Source: Thalassotalea_F euphylliae (GTDB lineage Bacteria > Pseudomonadota > Gammaproteobacteria > Enterobacterales > Alteromonadaceae). From it: a DNA stretch of 64,000 nucleotides. The notes under the pieces were generated by a model. That model searched no databases. It saw only the letters and a program-made list of their open reading frames with translations, and had not been told where the DNA came from. Shown here piece by piece: positions 51,638 to 60,835 of this stretch; within the stretch, counting starts at the first letter, position 1, and each line of letters starts with the position of its first letter. A program made the position numbers and the translations under genes. Location: assembly GCF_042682785.1 (NCBI RefSeq), contig NZ_JBHUIB010000003.1:806001-870000 (forward strand), written 5' to 3'.

Positions 51638-53778
51638 TGTCGCTAAGGATAGGCCTGCGTACAAAACTAGTATTTCTTTCCTGTTTTCTTTTCACTATCC
51701 CATGGTTTGGTTATCAATACGTATGGGAAATGGAAAAATATTTACGTTACGGCCAAGAACAAACGTTAGTAGGCACCGCTCGTGCCCTAGCGACTGCATT
51801 GCATGATCGCCCTAATTTGTTCAATAGACAAGCATCATTCTTAGCCAGCGTTGAACGAGGTAAAGACTTGTATGGTTTTCCTATTCGGCAACCCATTCAA
51901 CTCGACGGTAAATATCAAGACTGGGCGCAGTTTGAGCAAAAATCTCACTTTTACCATCAAGACAATATTATCTGGCAAGCGTTTGATTCTCCACCAATCA
52001 GCCAACAATTTAATGCTGCTGTTGGTAAATACGATAAGTTCTTATATCTATTTTTTAATGTCACTGACAATGCGGTTGTTTACCGGGGCCAGAACTCACG
52101 TTCGATATTCCTTAACGACCACATTGCTATCAGTGTCAAAAACAATATTGGCGAATTCAAACAATATATTGTTAGCAATAAGCAAGATGGGTGGATAGAA
52201 GCTTTTGCACTGGAAGGAGAAAATAAGAAGCCGTCACCTACTACTGAGTTACAAGGTGTTTGGCTTCAAACCAATACCGGCTTTAATGTTGAACTTCGTA
52301 TACCACTTGAACATGTCGGTAACAATATCGCTTTTTCTGTAGGCGATGTAGATACGCCTCAAACGAAAGTCTTTCGATTAGTGGGTTCTGCCAATACGTC
52401 AGAAGTTGAGCAACTTGGCACTATACTCGTACCGTCTCCTGAAATTGAGCGTATTGTAAAAGGCATGAGCAATACGCAATCTAGCATTTGGGTAGTTGAT
52501 AAACACCAACGCGTGTTAGCAAGTGCAGGAAGTCTAAATGAAGCCAACGGCGTGTGGCGGGCCACTGACGCGAACACTAACGAGGAGACTATTTGGGGAA
52601 AGATAGAGCAAAACATTCTTCATCCCATCTACTATCGAGTACTTACCAAACCCGCTAAAGATTTTTATGATCAACTTTATGATGAAAGCCATTTGACAGG
52701 TAAACACATCGACCAAGCACTATTGGGCGACGTTAGCAGTAGTTGGCGCCTCAGTACCGACAAACGTGCCGTTATTTTATCAGCAGCATACCCTATTTTT
52801 ATAGACGATAACGTGCAAGGTGCTGTTATTGTTGAAGAAACAACTAACGGTATAAAATCGCTAAGAAACAAAGCACTTGAACAGTTATTTACTTCGATTC
52901 TCGCTATTTTAATAGTGGGCACATTGGCGTTCTTCTTTTTTGCTTCTCGGATTTCCGGTCGAATAAGAACGTTACGGAATCAAGCTGAGAAAGCAATTGA
53001 TGAACAAGGCAAAGTCAAAGGAGAGCTACCTCTTGTCACGACTAACGATGAAATCGGCGATCTATCTCGCAGTTTTACCACTGCAGTCTCGCGCCTCAGT
53101 CAATACAACCAGTATTTAGAGAATTTGTCCTCGCGTTTATCTCACGAACTAAGAACACCTATAGCTGTTGTTCGCACGTCACTTGAAAATATGTCTCTGT
53201 TTAATATGCCTAAAGAGGCGAAGCCATACGTAGACCGCGCGCAATCGGGTATTAACCGTCTAAACCACATCATCACAAATATGACCGAAGCCACAAGGGT
53301 GGAACAAATTCTACAGAACACGGAAAAACAGGTATTCAACGCTTATGACGTGGTAAACGGTTGTGTCTTGGGCTTCAGACAAATTTATCCGGAAGTGACT
53401 ATTGAGTTTGAAGCGTTAACACACAAGGCTGACATCGACGGCTCTCCTGAACACTTTGCTCAACTTCTGGAAAAGGTGATTGCCAATGCTATCGACTTCT
53501 CTTCAGACAATCAGATAAAAGTCGTGTTGATGACACACAAACAACGCATGATTCTTTCTATTAAAAACAAAGGAGAGCTACTGCCAAAAGAGATCGAAAA
53601 TACACTTTTTGATTCTATGGTCTCAGTAAGAAAAGACGAAAAACAAGACCAACCTCACCTAGGGCTTGGGCTTTTTATTGCTCGCTTAATTTGTGATTAC
53701 CACAACGGTAGTATTAGTGCGCAAAACACAGAAGATAAAAACGGCGTACAAGTCAGCATTGATATCCCTCTCGATTAG
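51637..53778 (+). CDS. pdsS: Dedicated sortase system sensor histidine kinase PdsS
   Basis: A 713-residue membrane kinase. TM1 is at about 10-28. A very large periplasmic sensor region (about 30-415) begins with a CBM9-like segment (IRQPIQLDGKYQDW). TM2 is at about 418-436, then HAMP. The dimerisation domain has H503 in LSHELRTP. The ATPase domain has an N-box (EKVIANAIDFS) and GLGLFIARLI. The G1 box reads NKGELL, so the usual Asp is Asn; I recall this in relatives too. Overlaps pdsR by one base. The sensor domain suggests it detects a surface or glycan ligand. Confidence 0.85.
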   Translation: MSLRIGLRTKLVFLSCFLFTIPWFGYQYVWEMEKYLRYGQEQTLVGTARALATALHDRPNLFNRQASFLASVERGKDLYGFPIRQPIQLDGKYQDWAQFEQKSHFYHQDNIIWQAFDSPPISQQFNAAVGKYDKFLYLFFNVTDNAVVYRGQNSRSIFLNDHIAISVKNNIGEFKQYIVSNKQDGWIEAFALEGENKKPSPTTELQGVWLQTNTGFNVELRIPLEHVGNNIAFSVGDVDTPQTKVFRLVGSANTSEVEQLGTILVPSPEIERIVKGMSNTQSSIWVVDKHQRVLASAGSLNEANGVWRATDANTNEETIWGKIEQNILHPIYYRVLTKPAKDFYDQLYDESHLTGKHIDQALLGDVSSSWRLSTDKRAVILSAAYPIFIDDNVQGAVIVEETTNGIKSLRNKALEQLFTSILAILIVGTLAFFFFASRISGRIRTLRNQAEKAIDEQGKVKGELPLVTTNDEIGDLSRSFTTAVSRLSQYNQYLENLSSRLSHELRTPIAVVRTSLENMSLFNMPKEAKPYVDRAQSGINRLNHIITNMTEATRVEQILQNTEKQVFNAYDVVNGCVLGFRQIYPEVTIEFEALTHKADIDGSPEHFAQLLEKVIANAIDFSSDNQIKVVLMTHKQRMILSIKNKGELLPKEIENTLFDSMVSVRKDEKQDQPHLGLGLFIARLICDYHNGSISAQNTEDKNGVQVSIDIPLD

Positions 53779-53897
53779 AAATTAATAACGAATTAACCGA
53801 ACAAAACACATTGCTCCATATTCTTTGCACATTTGATTGTTAACATAGCCCTGTAATTAATAGATCGAACCAGCACTTTCAATTTATTGGGGTAATT

Positions 53898-54503
53898 ATG
53901 TTTTCGAAAATTTTTCCGAAGATAAAGTACGGAACACTATTTTTATTAGCCATGATGTCTTTTACATCGGTAAACGCCAACGCGGGGCTTATTTTGTTTA
54001 CAGATCGCGATGAGTGGGAAAGCGCGGTAGGCACATCACTTGATTTTGAGGGCTTTAATAGCGCTGATGATATACTAGTCGATTATTCAAGTGGTTCGTT
54101 AAAGCGCACTTCAAGTTTAATTAGCGAAGGGGAACGTGCGCTTTCAGTTAAAGAAGGAAACCTGTTAACCATCACATTTAGTCATGAAGTATTTGCGATT
54201 GGTTTTGACTTGAATGAGCTAAACACAAACAACCTCGACTATTTTGATAGTGCTGGCCATGAGATTCTTGATGCATTAAAAGTAACGGCTATTTGGAACG
54301 AAAGTACATTTTTTGGTTTGATTAGTGACACCGCTTTAACTTCATTTTCTCTACAAGGTTTTAATACCAGCACAAACAACCCTGTTTATGGTCTAGATGC
54401 ATTAGCTTTTACATCTGCAACACAAGTAAATGAGCCAATGACAGCATTCTTGATGATGTTTAGTGTAGCAGGCCTAGCACTTGCGAGAGTTCGTAAGTCT
54501 TAG
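53898..54503 (+). CDS. PEP-CTERM-like secreted protein
   Basis: A 201-residue secreted protein. Signal peptide is at about 12-29 (ending NANAG). The body is beta-rich (LDFEGFNSADD, LTITFSHEVFAIGFDLNE, DALAFTSA). The C-terminal tail is a tripartite sorting signal: VNEPMTA motif, a hydrophobic helix (FLMMFSVAGLALA) and basic RVRKS. This is a PEP-CTERM-like signal with VNEP instead of VPEP, normally handled by an exosortase. None is seen in this window. It lies 119 bp after pdsS on the same strand, with GGGG as a possible ribosome site. Confidence 0.75.
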   Translation: MFSKIFPKIKYGTLFLLAMMSFTSVNANAGLILFTDRDEWESAVGTSLDFEGFNSADDILVDYSSGSLKRTSSLISEGERALSVKEGNLLTITFSHEVFAIGFDLNELNTNNLDYFDSAGHEILDALKVTAIWNESTFFGLISDTALTSFSLQGFNTSTNNPVYGLDALAFTSATQVNEPMTAFLMMFSVAGLALARVRKS

Positions 54504-54521
54504 CCAAACACTCCCAGTTTC

Positions 54522-54572
54522 TAGGGGCTACTTACTGCACATCCTTAATGCTACCACTGTGCAGAGCCCCTA
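54522..54572. repeat. Long interrupted inverted repeat
   Basis: TAGGGGCT (54522-54529) and CTGCAC (54535-54540) pair with GTGCAG (54559-54564) and AGCCCCTA (54565-54572). All 14 base pairs are perfect with a 5-nt bulge on the left arm and an 18-nt loop. It lies between the convergent PEP-CTERM-like gene and the 2OG oxygenase gene. No T-run follows, so it is not a typical terminator. Confidence 0.6.
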
Positions 54573-54648
54573 ACCTCAATATCATTTGGTTTTGCCCGTA
54601 GCCCAAAACTTTCTGTATTTGCAGAGAGAATCACTACAAAAGTCTCTA

Positions 54649-54987
54649 CTATTTTACCCAGCCAATACTAAGAACATAACGCCTACCACTTGTAACCCTG
54701 GTTACTTGATGTTCGGAAATATCAGGCCTAAAAAACTTTACTCTTGAAGACTCGTAAATTGGGGTATTACAGATAAACTTGCCGCCCTGCTTGGCCTGTT
54801 TTAATACAAAATTTAGGCGAAAATGTTTTCCATCTAGCACTTTATCAATATGCGCTGGCACTAAACTTCCTTCAGGAAACCTCAACAAATAGACATCAAA
54901 CGGTATTGGTCGGCGTCCTGTCGCCAGCAGAAGCTTGTCGTACCCTGTTTCTTGCCGTCCTTTTTGCCACCGAAAGAGCTTTTTCAT
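54649..54987 (-). CDS. Small 2OG-Fe(II) oxygenase-like protein
   Basis: A 112-residue protein. It holds a minimal double-stranded beta-helix ligand set: H46 and D48 in PAHIDKV, distal H93 in SEHQVTRV, and 2-oxoglutarate arginine R102 or R103 in SGRRYVLSIGW. It is much shorter than most members. The substrate is unknown. The ATG at 54987 with GAG about 8 nt upstream is chosen over a GTG at 54996. It follows queE on the same strand after 34 bp, so it may be cotranscribed with it. Confidence 0.68.
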   Translation of the reverse strand: MKKLFRWQKGRQETGYDKLLLATGRRPIPFDVYLLRFPEGSLVPAHIDKVLDGKHFRLNFVLKQAKQGGKFICNTPIYESSRVKFFRPDISEHQVTRVTSGRRYVLSIGWVK

Positions 54988-55030
54988 TGCTGCCACTCTA
55001 ACTTTCTATCGGAACCGTTTAGATAGCGGC

Positions 55031-55705
55031 TTATTCTATGCCGATATATTTATGGACTTGAACAGATAGGCGCCAGTCATTTTCTATACATGTTTTAATG
55101 GCAAGTTCAGTTGCTCGTTGCTTTTGACTTATGGGCTGCAAATACACTTGCTTATCTGTCACCTTAAACTCGTTTAGTAAAGACTTTAAGTCATCGACAT
55201 GTTGCTCAGTGGCTACAGGGTGCTTAATTTCATTGGCACGTTCCATAGCTTGAGCCAAAATGGGATAACCCCCTCGCATGTTAACCTTTGGAGACACGGT
55301 TACCCAACAAGCATCGGTTGTCTTTACTTCGAACGTGCCTGACGTTTCAATTTGCGTAGAGTAACCTTGCTGCTCTAAAGCATGACATAGGGGAGTTAAG
55401 TCAAACATACAGGGCTCGCCGCCAGTGATAACAATATGCTTTGCTTGGTAGCCTTGCTGATTGAATAGTTGGATTATCTCTTCAACCGAGAGTACAGACC
55501 AATGTTCAGAGTCACCTTTTTTAGCAAGTAAATCCTTTACCGGTATAGAAAATTCAGGTTTGGCTTCCCACGTATGTTTTGTATCGCACCAAGAGCAACC
55601 TACCGGACACTCTTGTAATCGGACAAACACAGAAGGTTGACCTGTAAAAGAGCCTTCGCCTTGCAAGGTTTCAAAGATTTCATTGATTTTATAGGTAATT
55701 GCCAT
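55031..55705 (-). CDS. queE: 7-carboxy-7-deazaguanine synthase QueE
   Basis: A 224-residue radical SAM enzyme that makes the 7-deazaguanine ring for queuosine. The iron-sulfur cysteines are C33, C37 and C40 (CX3CX2C in CPVGCSWCDTKHTW). FETLQGEGSFTGQPSVFVRL and VITGGEPCM are family motifs. It is divergent from queC, which uses its product, across 75 bp. Confidence 0.95.
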   Translation of the reverse strand: MAITYKINEIFETLQGEGSFTGQPSVFVRLQECPVGCSWCDTKHTWEAKPEFSIPVKDLLAKKGDSEHWSVLSVEEIIQLFNQQGYQAKHIVITGGEPCMFDLTPLCHALEQQGYSTQIETSGTFEVKTTDACWVTVSPKVNMRGGYPILAQAMERANEIKHPVATEQHVDDLKSLLNEFKVTDKQVYLQPISQKQRATELAIKTCIENDWRLSVQVHKYIGIE

Positions 55706-55780
55706 TGAATCGCTTTAGCCAGACGGCTAGATAAAGTAAAATTCGAAATTATTGTGATTATACCCTAAGAGACAACGTAA

Positions 55781-56437
55781 ATGACCGAAAAAGTTGTTGT
55801 GATATATTCTGGCGGCATGGACTCGTACACTGTCCTTAACCGCGCTATTAAAGATGGGAAAGCGGTTTACGCCTTAACATTCGATTATGGACAACGGCAC
55901 GTCAAAGAAGTAGACGTGGCAAAAGGTGTATGTGAACGGTTAAATATACCACATAAAGTCATCGATATATCTGCCATAAATGAACTACTAGCGGGCTCTT
56001 CACTGACAGACAGTATAGATATTCCTGAGGGACATTACGAAGAAGAAAGCATGAAGTCGACCGTAGTGCCTAATAGAAACATGATTTTACTCTCTCTGGC
56101 GGTAGGCTACGCAGTTTCTGTAGAAGCGGGACAAGTATACTACGGCGCACACTCTGGCGATCACGCAATTTATCCTGACTGCCGCCCTGAATTTGTCCTT
56201 AAAATGAATGATGTATGTAAGATTGCCAACTACGAACCAGTAGAAATACACAGCCCTTATTTACACGTTTCTAAAACCGCTATACTCACAGACGGCCTTA
56301 AAATGGGTCTTGATTACAGTGAAACTTGGACGTGTTATAACGGGCGCGAAAAGGCGTGTGGTAAGTGTGGTGCTTGTCAAGAAAGACTCGAAGCATTCCG
56401 AGATAATAACGCAATAGATCCATTGAGCTACGAATAG
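55781..56437 (+). CDS. queC: 7-cyano-7-deazaguanine synthase QueC
   Basis: A 218-residue ATP-dependent enzyme that converts CDG to preQ0. The PP-loop is SGGMDS at 10-15, where many QueC proteins have SGGQDS. Zinc cysteines are C185, C193, C196 and C199 (ACGKCGACQER). FDYGQRH and PNRNMILLSLA are also family motifs. It pairs with the divergent queE. A terminator follows. Confidence 0.95.
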   Translation: MTEKVVVIYSGGMDSYTVLNRAIKDGKAVYALTFDYGQRHVKEVDVAKGVCERLNIPHKVIDISAINELLAGSSLTDSIDIPEGHYEEESMKSTVVPNRNMILLSLAVGYAVSVEAGQVYYGAHSGDHAIYPDCRPEFVLKMNDVCKIANYEPVEIHSPYLHVSKTAILTDGLKMGLDYSETWTCYNGREKACGKCGACQERLEAFRDNNAIDPLSYE

Positions 56438-56489
56438 CAATATTAAACACCAACGTCTAGGTATTCGTCTGGGATACAATAAACTAACT

Positions 56490-56523
56490 AGCCAATAGCC
56501 TTAACAGGGTATTGGCTTTTTTT
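56490..56523 (+). terminator. Terminator of queC
   Basis: The stem AGCCAATA / TATTGGCT (about 56490-56517), with an inner CC/GG pair and a 6-nt loop, is followed by about seven Ts. Confidence 0.85.
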
Positions 56524-56570
56524 ATATCACGTTATATGCTCAAAATACGTTACAGCAGTTAGATAACTCA

Positions 56571-57092
56571 ATGTTTCTAAACGCCATAAAATCTACGATT
56601 GACTATTGTTTGTTTACATTAGGTTTTGTTATTGCCGTCCAATTGCCGGAGTTCATCCAACAATACAAGCAATTTCTTGCAGGAAAGTTGAGTGAATCTC
56701 AATGGCATTTAAGCAGTTATCAAAGTATTGCGGATCAACAATTTGCTGGAAGTTTAAAAGCACTAGTAGATACGTATAAACAAAGCGACCAATTAGCCAT
56801 TCAACAAACAGGCGACCATGTTGCAACCATGGTTGACAGACACAACACGATTACACAACAACTTAACAGCTTCGATACTGCAAGCTATATCGACCAAATT
56901 ATCGCCATGATATCGGGTATCAAGATCGAAGATGCTCAAACGGTATTAAGTTATTACCAATTGGCAGTACCACTGACAGTGGAGGCAATTTCGACGGGTG
57001 TAATCTTTGCATTTTTATTGGTTTGGAGCCGAATGATATTAACTAGCCTATTACACAAGTTAGTTGGCCGCAGTAGTCATCCGTCGTATTAA
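56571..57092 (+). CDS. DUF2937 family membrane protein
   Basis: A 173-residue protein with a membrane segment at each end (about 10-27 and 133-160) and a polar, helical middle (about 30-128). The N-terminal DYCLFTLGFVIAVQLPEFIQQY is typical of DUF2937. Function is unknown. It stands alone between queC and a bidirectional terminator facing ihfA. Confidence 0.75.
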   Translation: MFLNAIKSTIDYCLFTLGFVIAVQLPEFIQQYKQFLAGKLSESQWHLSSYQSIADQQFAGSLKALVDTYKQSDQLAIQQTGDHVATMVDRHNTITQQLNSFDTASYIDQIIAMISGIKIEDAQTVLSYYQLAVPLTVEAISTGVIFAFLLVWSRMILTSLLHKLVGRSSHPSY

Positions 57093-57111
57093 TGAAAAGA
57101 AATCGAGAATA

Positions 57112-57137
57112 AAAAAGGCTGCATTAGCAGCCTTTTT
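57112..57137. terminator. Bidirectional terminator between DUF2937 and ihfA
   Basis: The stem AAAAAGGCTGC (57112-57122) / GCAGCCTTTTT (57127-57137) has loop ATTA and T-runs on both strands. It ends the pheS-pheT-ihfA operon. Confidence 0.92.
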
Positions 57138-57140
57138 CAA

Positions 57141-57440
57141 TTATTGGTCTTGACCGTTGCCGTCTTCTACACGGCTTTTCAATTTCTGGCCAGGTCTGAA
57201 GGTAACCACTTTTCGCGCAGAAATCGGAATGTCTTCACCAGTTTTTGGGTTTCTACCCGGGCGTTCACTTTTCTCTCTAAGATCAAAGTTTCCAAACCCC
57301 GAGAGTTTCACTTGTTCACCGCTTTCAAGGGTTTCGCGTATTTCTTCGAAAAATATCTCAACCATATCTTTGGCGTCACGTTTACTCAACCCAACTTTTT
57401 CATAAAGGTGCTCTGCGACTTCTGCTTTGGTTAGCGCCAT
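57141..57440 (-). CDS. ihfA: Integration host factor subunit alpha
   Basis: A 99-residue DNA-bending protein that works as a heterodimer with IhfB. The proline-tipped arm is RPGRNPKTGEDIPISAR, and FFEEIRETLESGEQVKLSGFGNF is the core. The length is standard. It follows pheT by 3 bp, as in E. coli. Confidence 0.97.
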   Translation of the reverse strand: MALTKAEVAEHLYEKVGLSKRDAKDMVEIFFEEIRETLESGEQVKLSGFGNFDLREKSERPGRNPKTGEDIPISARKVVTFRPGQKLKSRVEDGNGQDQ

Positions 57441-57443
57441 TGC

Positions 57444-59843
57444 TTAATCCCTCAGTGATGCATTCAACTCGTTTTTCAATGTATCGACCACACGATCCAC
57501 CACTTCAGTGATGTCTTTTTCTTCAAGCGTTTTTTCGGTATCTTGCAATGTCATCGCAATTGCAAGACTCTTGAAGCCCGGTTCGATACCTTTACCTTGG
57601 TATACATCGAACAAGTTTAGATCAACTAAATAATTTCCGCCAACCTTTTCAATAAGTTGTAGCACTTTTTTTGCTTCAACTTGCTCTTCAACAACAACAG
57701 CGATATCACGTCGGTTTGCTGGGAAGCGCGAAATTTCGCGTGCTTCAGGCACATTTAAGTCTAAAATTTGCTCAAGCGATAATTCGAACACTAAAGTACG
57801 ACCGTTTAATCCTAATTTTCTTTCTAATTCAGGATGTAACGCACCAATGTACCCAATCAAAGTATCTTGTTTGTATATAGCAGCCGTTTGCCCCGGATGC
57901 AAAGCTGGATTCTCACTTTTTACAAAATGAAACGCTTCTAACTTACCTGTTACACCCAGTAAACCTTCAACATCCCCTTTCATATCGAAGAAATCAGCAG
58001 CAGCCTTTTCAAGATTCCAGTGTTCTTGATGGCGAGCACCTGAAATAACACCAGCGATCATTTGATCTTGGCGAACACCATTTTCCGCAGAGTCATCAGG
58101 TATAAAACGTAAACCTGTTTCAAAAAGACGAACTCTCGCTTGTTGACGGTTTTGGTTATAGCTAACGGCTTGAAGTAACCCTGTCCAAAGACTTAGGCGC
58201 ATCACAGACATTTCCGAAGAAATTGGATGTGGTAACGTCATTACCTCTTCACTTGGGTGCAATAATTCTTGCACTTTAGGGTCGACAAAGCTGTAGGTAA
58301 TAGCTTCTTGATAACCTCTATTCACTAGCGTTGCACGCACTTTAGAAAGACTTAACTTGCTTTCTTGATGCTTACGCATAGACAAAGATGCTTGCGGTGC
58401 TACGTTAGGAATATTGTTGTAACCAAAGATGCGGGCTACTTCTTCAATTAAATCAACTTCAATTGAAATATCAAAACGATATGCCGGTACTGAAACGTTC
58501 CACACATCGTCTGCAAAATCGACCGTGAAACCTAAACGCGTTAAAATTTCAGTGACTTTATCTGTGTCGATGTGAAGACCGATACGTTGATCTAACTTTG
58601 CACGTCGCAGACTTACCGTGCGTGGTGCAGGAATGTTTTCTTCAGAAACCGCTTCAGTAATTGGTCCTGCTTCACCACCCACAATATCAAGTAACAATGC
58701 AGTTGCTCTTTCCATTGCATCTCGTTGCATTTGTGGATCTACACCACGTTCATAACGATGTGATGCGTCTGTGTGCAAGCCGTATTGACGTGCCTTGCCC
58801 AGAATAGCAAGCGGTGCAAAGAAAGCACTTTCTAAAAAGATATCTTTGCTTCCTTCGGCTACACCTGAATGTAAACCACCGAAAATGCCAGCCATAGCAA
58901 GCGCTTTTTTGTCGTCAGCAATGACTAGAGTTTCTTGAGAGAGCGTTACTTCATTCTCATCAAGTAAAGTTAACTTTTCTTCTTTATTTGCAAAGCGTAC
59001 ATCAATCGAACCGTCAATTTTATCTAAATCGAATGCATGCATTGGATGACCAAGTTCCAACAGTACGTAGTTTGTAACGTCAACAACGGGGTCAATTGAA
59101 CGAACACCACAACGACGAAGTTTTTCAACCATCCACAGTGGAGTCGTTGCATCTAGGTTAATGTTTTTAATAACACGGCCCAAGTAACGAGGACATGCTT
59201 GTGGCGCTGATAATTTTATTTCACGAACATCATCAATAGTTGGCGATACTGGCTCAATTTCTGGGCCGTTCACTTCTAGGCTATTTAACACACCTACTTC
59301 ACGTGCTAAGCCTTTAATACCTAAACAGTCACCGCGGTTAGCGGTTAAATCAACATCAATAGTGACATCATTTAAATCAAGGTATTCACGAATATCTGTG
59401 CCAATTGGGGCGTCTAGTGGCAGCTCAATAATGCCGTCAGCACTTTCGGCTAAGCCTAGCTCGGACTCTGAACACAGCATTCCGAATGACGGTTGACCAC
59501 GTAGCTTGGCTTTCTTAATCTTAAAGTTACCAGGTAAAACGGCACCAACCATAGCAACAGCAACTTTTAAACCCAAACGACAGTTCGAAGCACCACAGAC
59601 GATATCAAGCAATTCACCATCTTCACTTGCACTACCGACATTAATTTTGGTGACTTGTAATTTATCAGCATCAGGGTGTTGACCACATTCAACAACTTCA
59701 CCGACCACTACGCCAGTAAACTCACCTGCCACTGGGTCAACACCATCGACCTCTAAACCTGCCATGGTAATTTGATGAGCAAGTTCATCTGCCGTGCTAT
59801 TCGGACTAACCCACTCTCTTAACCAAGAATTACTAAATTTCAT
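57444..59843 (-). CDS. pheT: Phenylalanyl-tRNA synthetase beta subunit
   Basis: A 799-residue subunit (E. coli 795). From the N-terminus it has a tRNA-binding OB domain (about 40-150, VVVGEVVECGQHPDADKL), the B3/B4 editing domain, B5, the pseudo-catalytic core and a C-terminal anticodon-binding FDX-ACB domain (about 705-797, SRFPANRRDIAVVV). It charges tRNA-Phe with PheS. It follows pheS by 11 bp. Confidence 0.97.
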   Translation of the reverse strand: MKFSNSWLREWVSPNSTADELAHQITMAGLEVDGVDPVAGEFTGVVVGEVVECGQHPDADKLQVTKINVGSASEDGELLDIVCGASNCRLGLKVAVAMVGAVLPGNFKIKKAKLRGQPSFGMLCSESELGLAESADGIIELPLDAPIGTDIREYLDLNDVTIDVDLTANRGDCLGIKGLAREVGVLNSLEVNGPEIEPVSPTIDDVREIKLSAPQACPRYLGRVIKNINLDATTPLWMVEKLRRCGVRSIDPVVDVTNYVLLELGHPMHAFDLDKIDGSIDVRFANKEEKLTLLDENEVTLSQETLVIADDKKALAMAGIFGGLHSGVAEGSKDIFLESAFFAPLAILGKARQYGLHTDASHRYERGVDPQMQRDAMERATALLLDIVGGEAGPITEAVSEENIPAPRTVSLRRAKLDQRIGLHIDTDKVTEILTRLGFTVDFADDVWNVSVPAYRFDISIEVDLIEEVARIFGYNNIPNVAPQASLSMRKHQESKLSLSKVRATLVNRGYQEAITYSFVDPKVQELLHPSEEVMTLPHPISSEMSVMRLSLWTGLLQAVSYNQNRQQARVRLFETGLRFIPDDSAENGVRQDQMIAGVISGARHQEHWNLEKAAADFFDMKGDVEGLLGVTGKLEAFHFVKSENPALHPGQTAAIYKQDTLIGYIGALHPELERKLGLNGRTLVFELSLEQILDLNVPEAREISRFPANRRDIAVVVEEQVEAKKVLQLIEKVGGNYLVDLNLFDVYQGKGIEPGFKSLAIAMTLQDTEKTLEEKDITEVVDRVVDTLKNELNASLRD

Positions 59844-59854
59844 AATTGCTAGTC

Positions 59855-60835
59855 CTACTTAAACTGTTTTAACAAACGAAGATCGTTTTCGAAGAAAGAA
59901 CGTAAATCATTAACGCCATAGCGCAACATTGTTAAACGTTCTACACCCATACCAAAGGCAAAGCCTGTGTATTCTTCTGGGTCGATACCGACAGATTTAA
60001 GTACATTTGGATGAACCATTCCGCAGCCTAGAACTTCTAACCACTTACCATTTTTACCCATCACATCGACTTCTGCAGACGGCTCTGTAAATGGAAAATA
60101 AGACGGACGGAAGCGGATCTCTAAATCTTCTTCAAAGAAGTTATGCAAGAAGTCGTGCAAAATTCCTTTTAAGTGCGTAAAGCTTACATCTTTGTCTACT
60201 AGTAAGCCTTCTACCTGATGGAACATTGGCGTATGTGTTTGATCGTAATCGTTACGGTATACACGACCCGGAGAAATAATACGCAAAGGTGGCTTCTCAG
60301 CTTCCATTGTACGGATTTGAACACCCGATGTTTGTGTACGTAAAACTAATTTAGGATTGAAGTAAAACGTATCATGGTCTTGGCGTGCAGGATGATGCTC
60401 AGGGATATTAAGTGCATCAAAGTTATGGAAATCATCTTCGACCTCAGGACCAGCTTTAACTTCAAAGCCTAGCTCAGAAAAAAATGACTCGATACGCTCT
60501 ATCGTGCGAGTTACTGGGTGTAATCCACCAATCTCACTTGTATTACCTGGTAACGTTACGTCAATTGACTCTGCCGCTAACTTCGCTTTGATCTCTTCAG
60601 CACGCAAAAATTCACCGCGTTCAGTCAACAATTTTTGCACTTGCTGCTTTGCCTGGTTAATAACCTGACCAGCTTTAGGTTTTTCTTCTTTCGGCAACTG
60701 GCTAAGGCCTTTCATTAGTTCGGTGAACTGGCCTTTCTTACCAAGAAAGCCAACACGAACGTCATCTAATGCTGCCGGCGTACCTGCTTCAGCGATAGCT
60801 TTTTCGGCTTGCAAAATAATTTCGTCTAAATTCAT
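59855..60835 (-). CDS. pheS: Phenylalanyl-tRNA synthetase alpha subunit
   Basis: A 326-residue class II catalytic subunit (E. coli 327). The N-terminal coiled coil (about 1-90) binds tRNA. Class II motif 2 is YRNDYDQTHTPMFHQ, and motif 3 is GFAFGMGVERLTML. A GAGGA Shine-Dalgarno directly follows a 7-bp hairpin (stem at 60846-60852 and 60860-60866). I did not find a Phe-rich leader peptide like E. coli pheM, so control by classical attenuation is not evident. Confidence 0.97.
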   Translation of the reverse strand: MNLDEIILQAEKAIAEAGTPAALDDVRVGFLGKKGQFTELMKGLSQLPKEEKPKAGQVINQAKQQVQKLLTERGEFLRAEEIKAKLAAESIDVTLPGNTSEIGGLHPVTRTIERIESFFSELGFEVKAGPEVEDDFHNFDALNIPEHHPARQDHDTFYFNPKLVLRTQTSGVQIRTMEAEKPPLRIISPGRVYRNDYDQTHTPMFHQVEGLLVDKDVSFTHLKGILHDFLHNFFEEDLEIRFRPSYFPFTEPSAEVDVMGKNGKWLEVLGCGMVHPNVLKSVGIDPEEYTGFAFGMGVERLTMLRYGVNDLRSFFENDLRLLKQFK

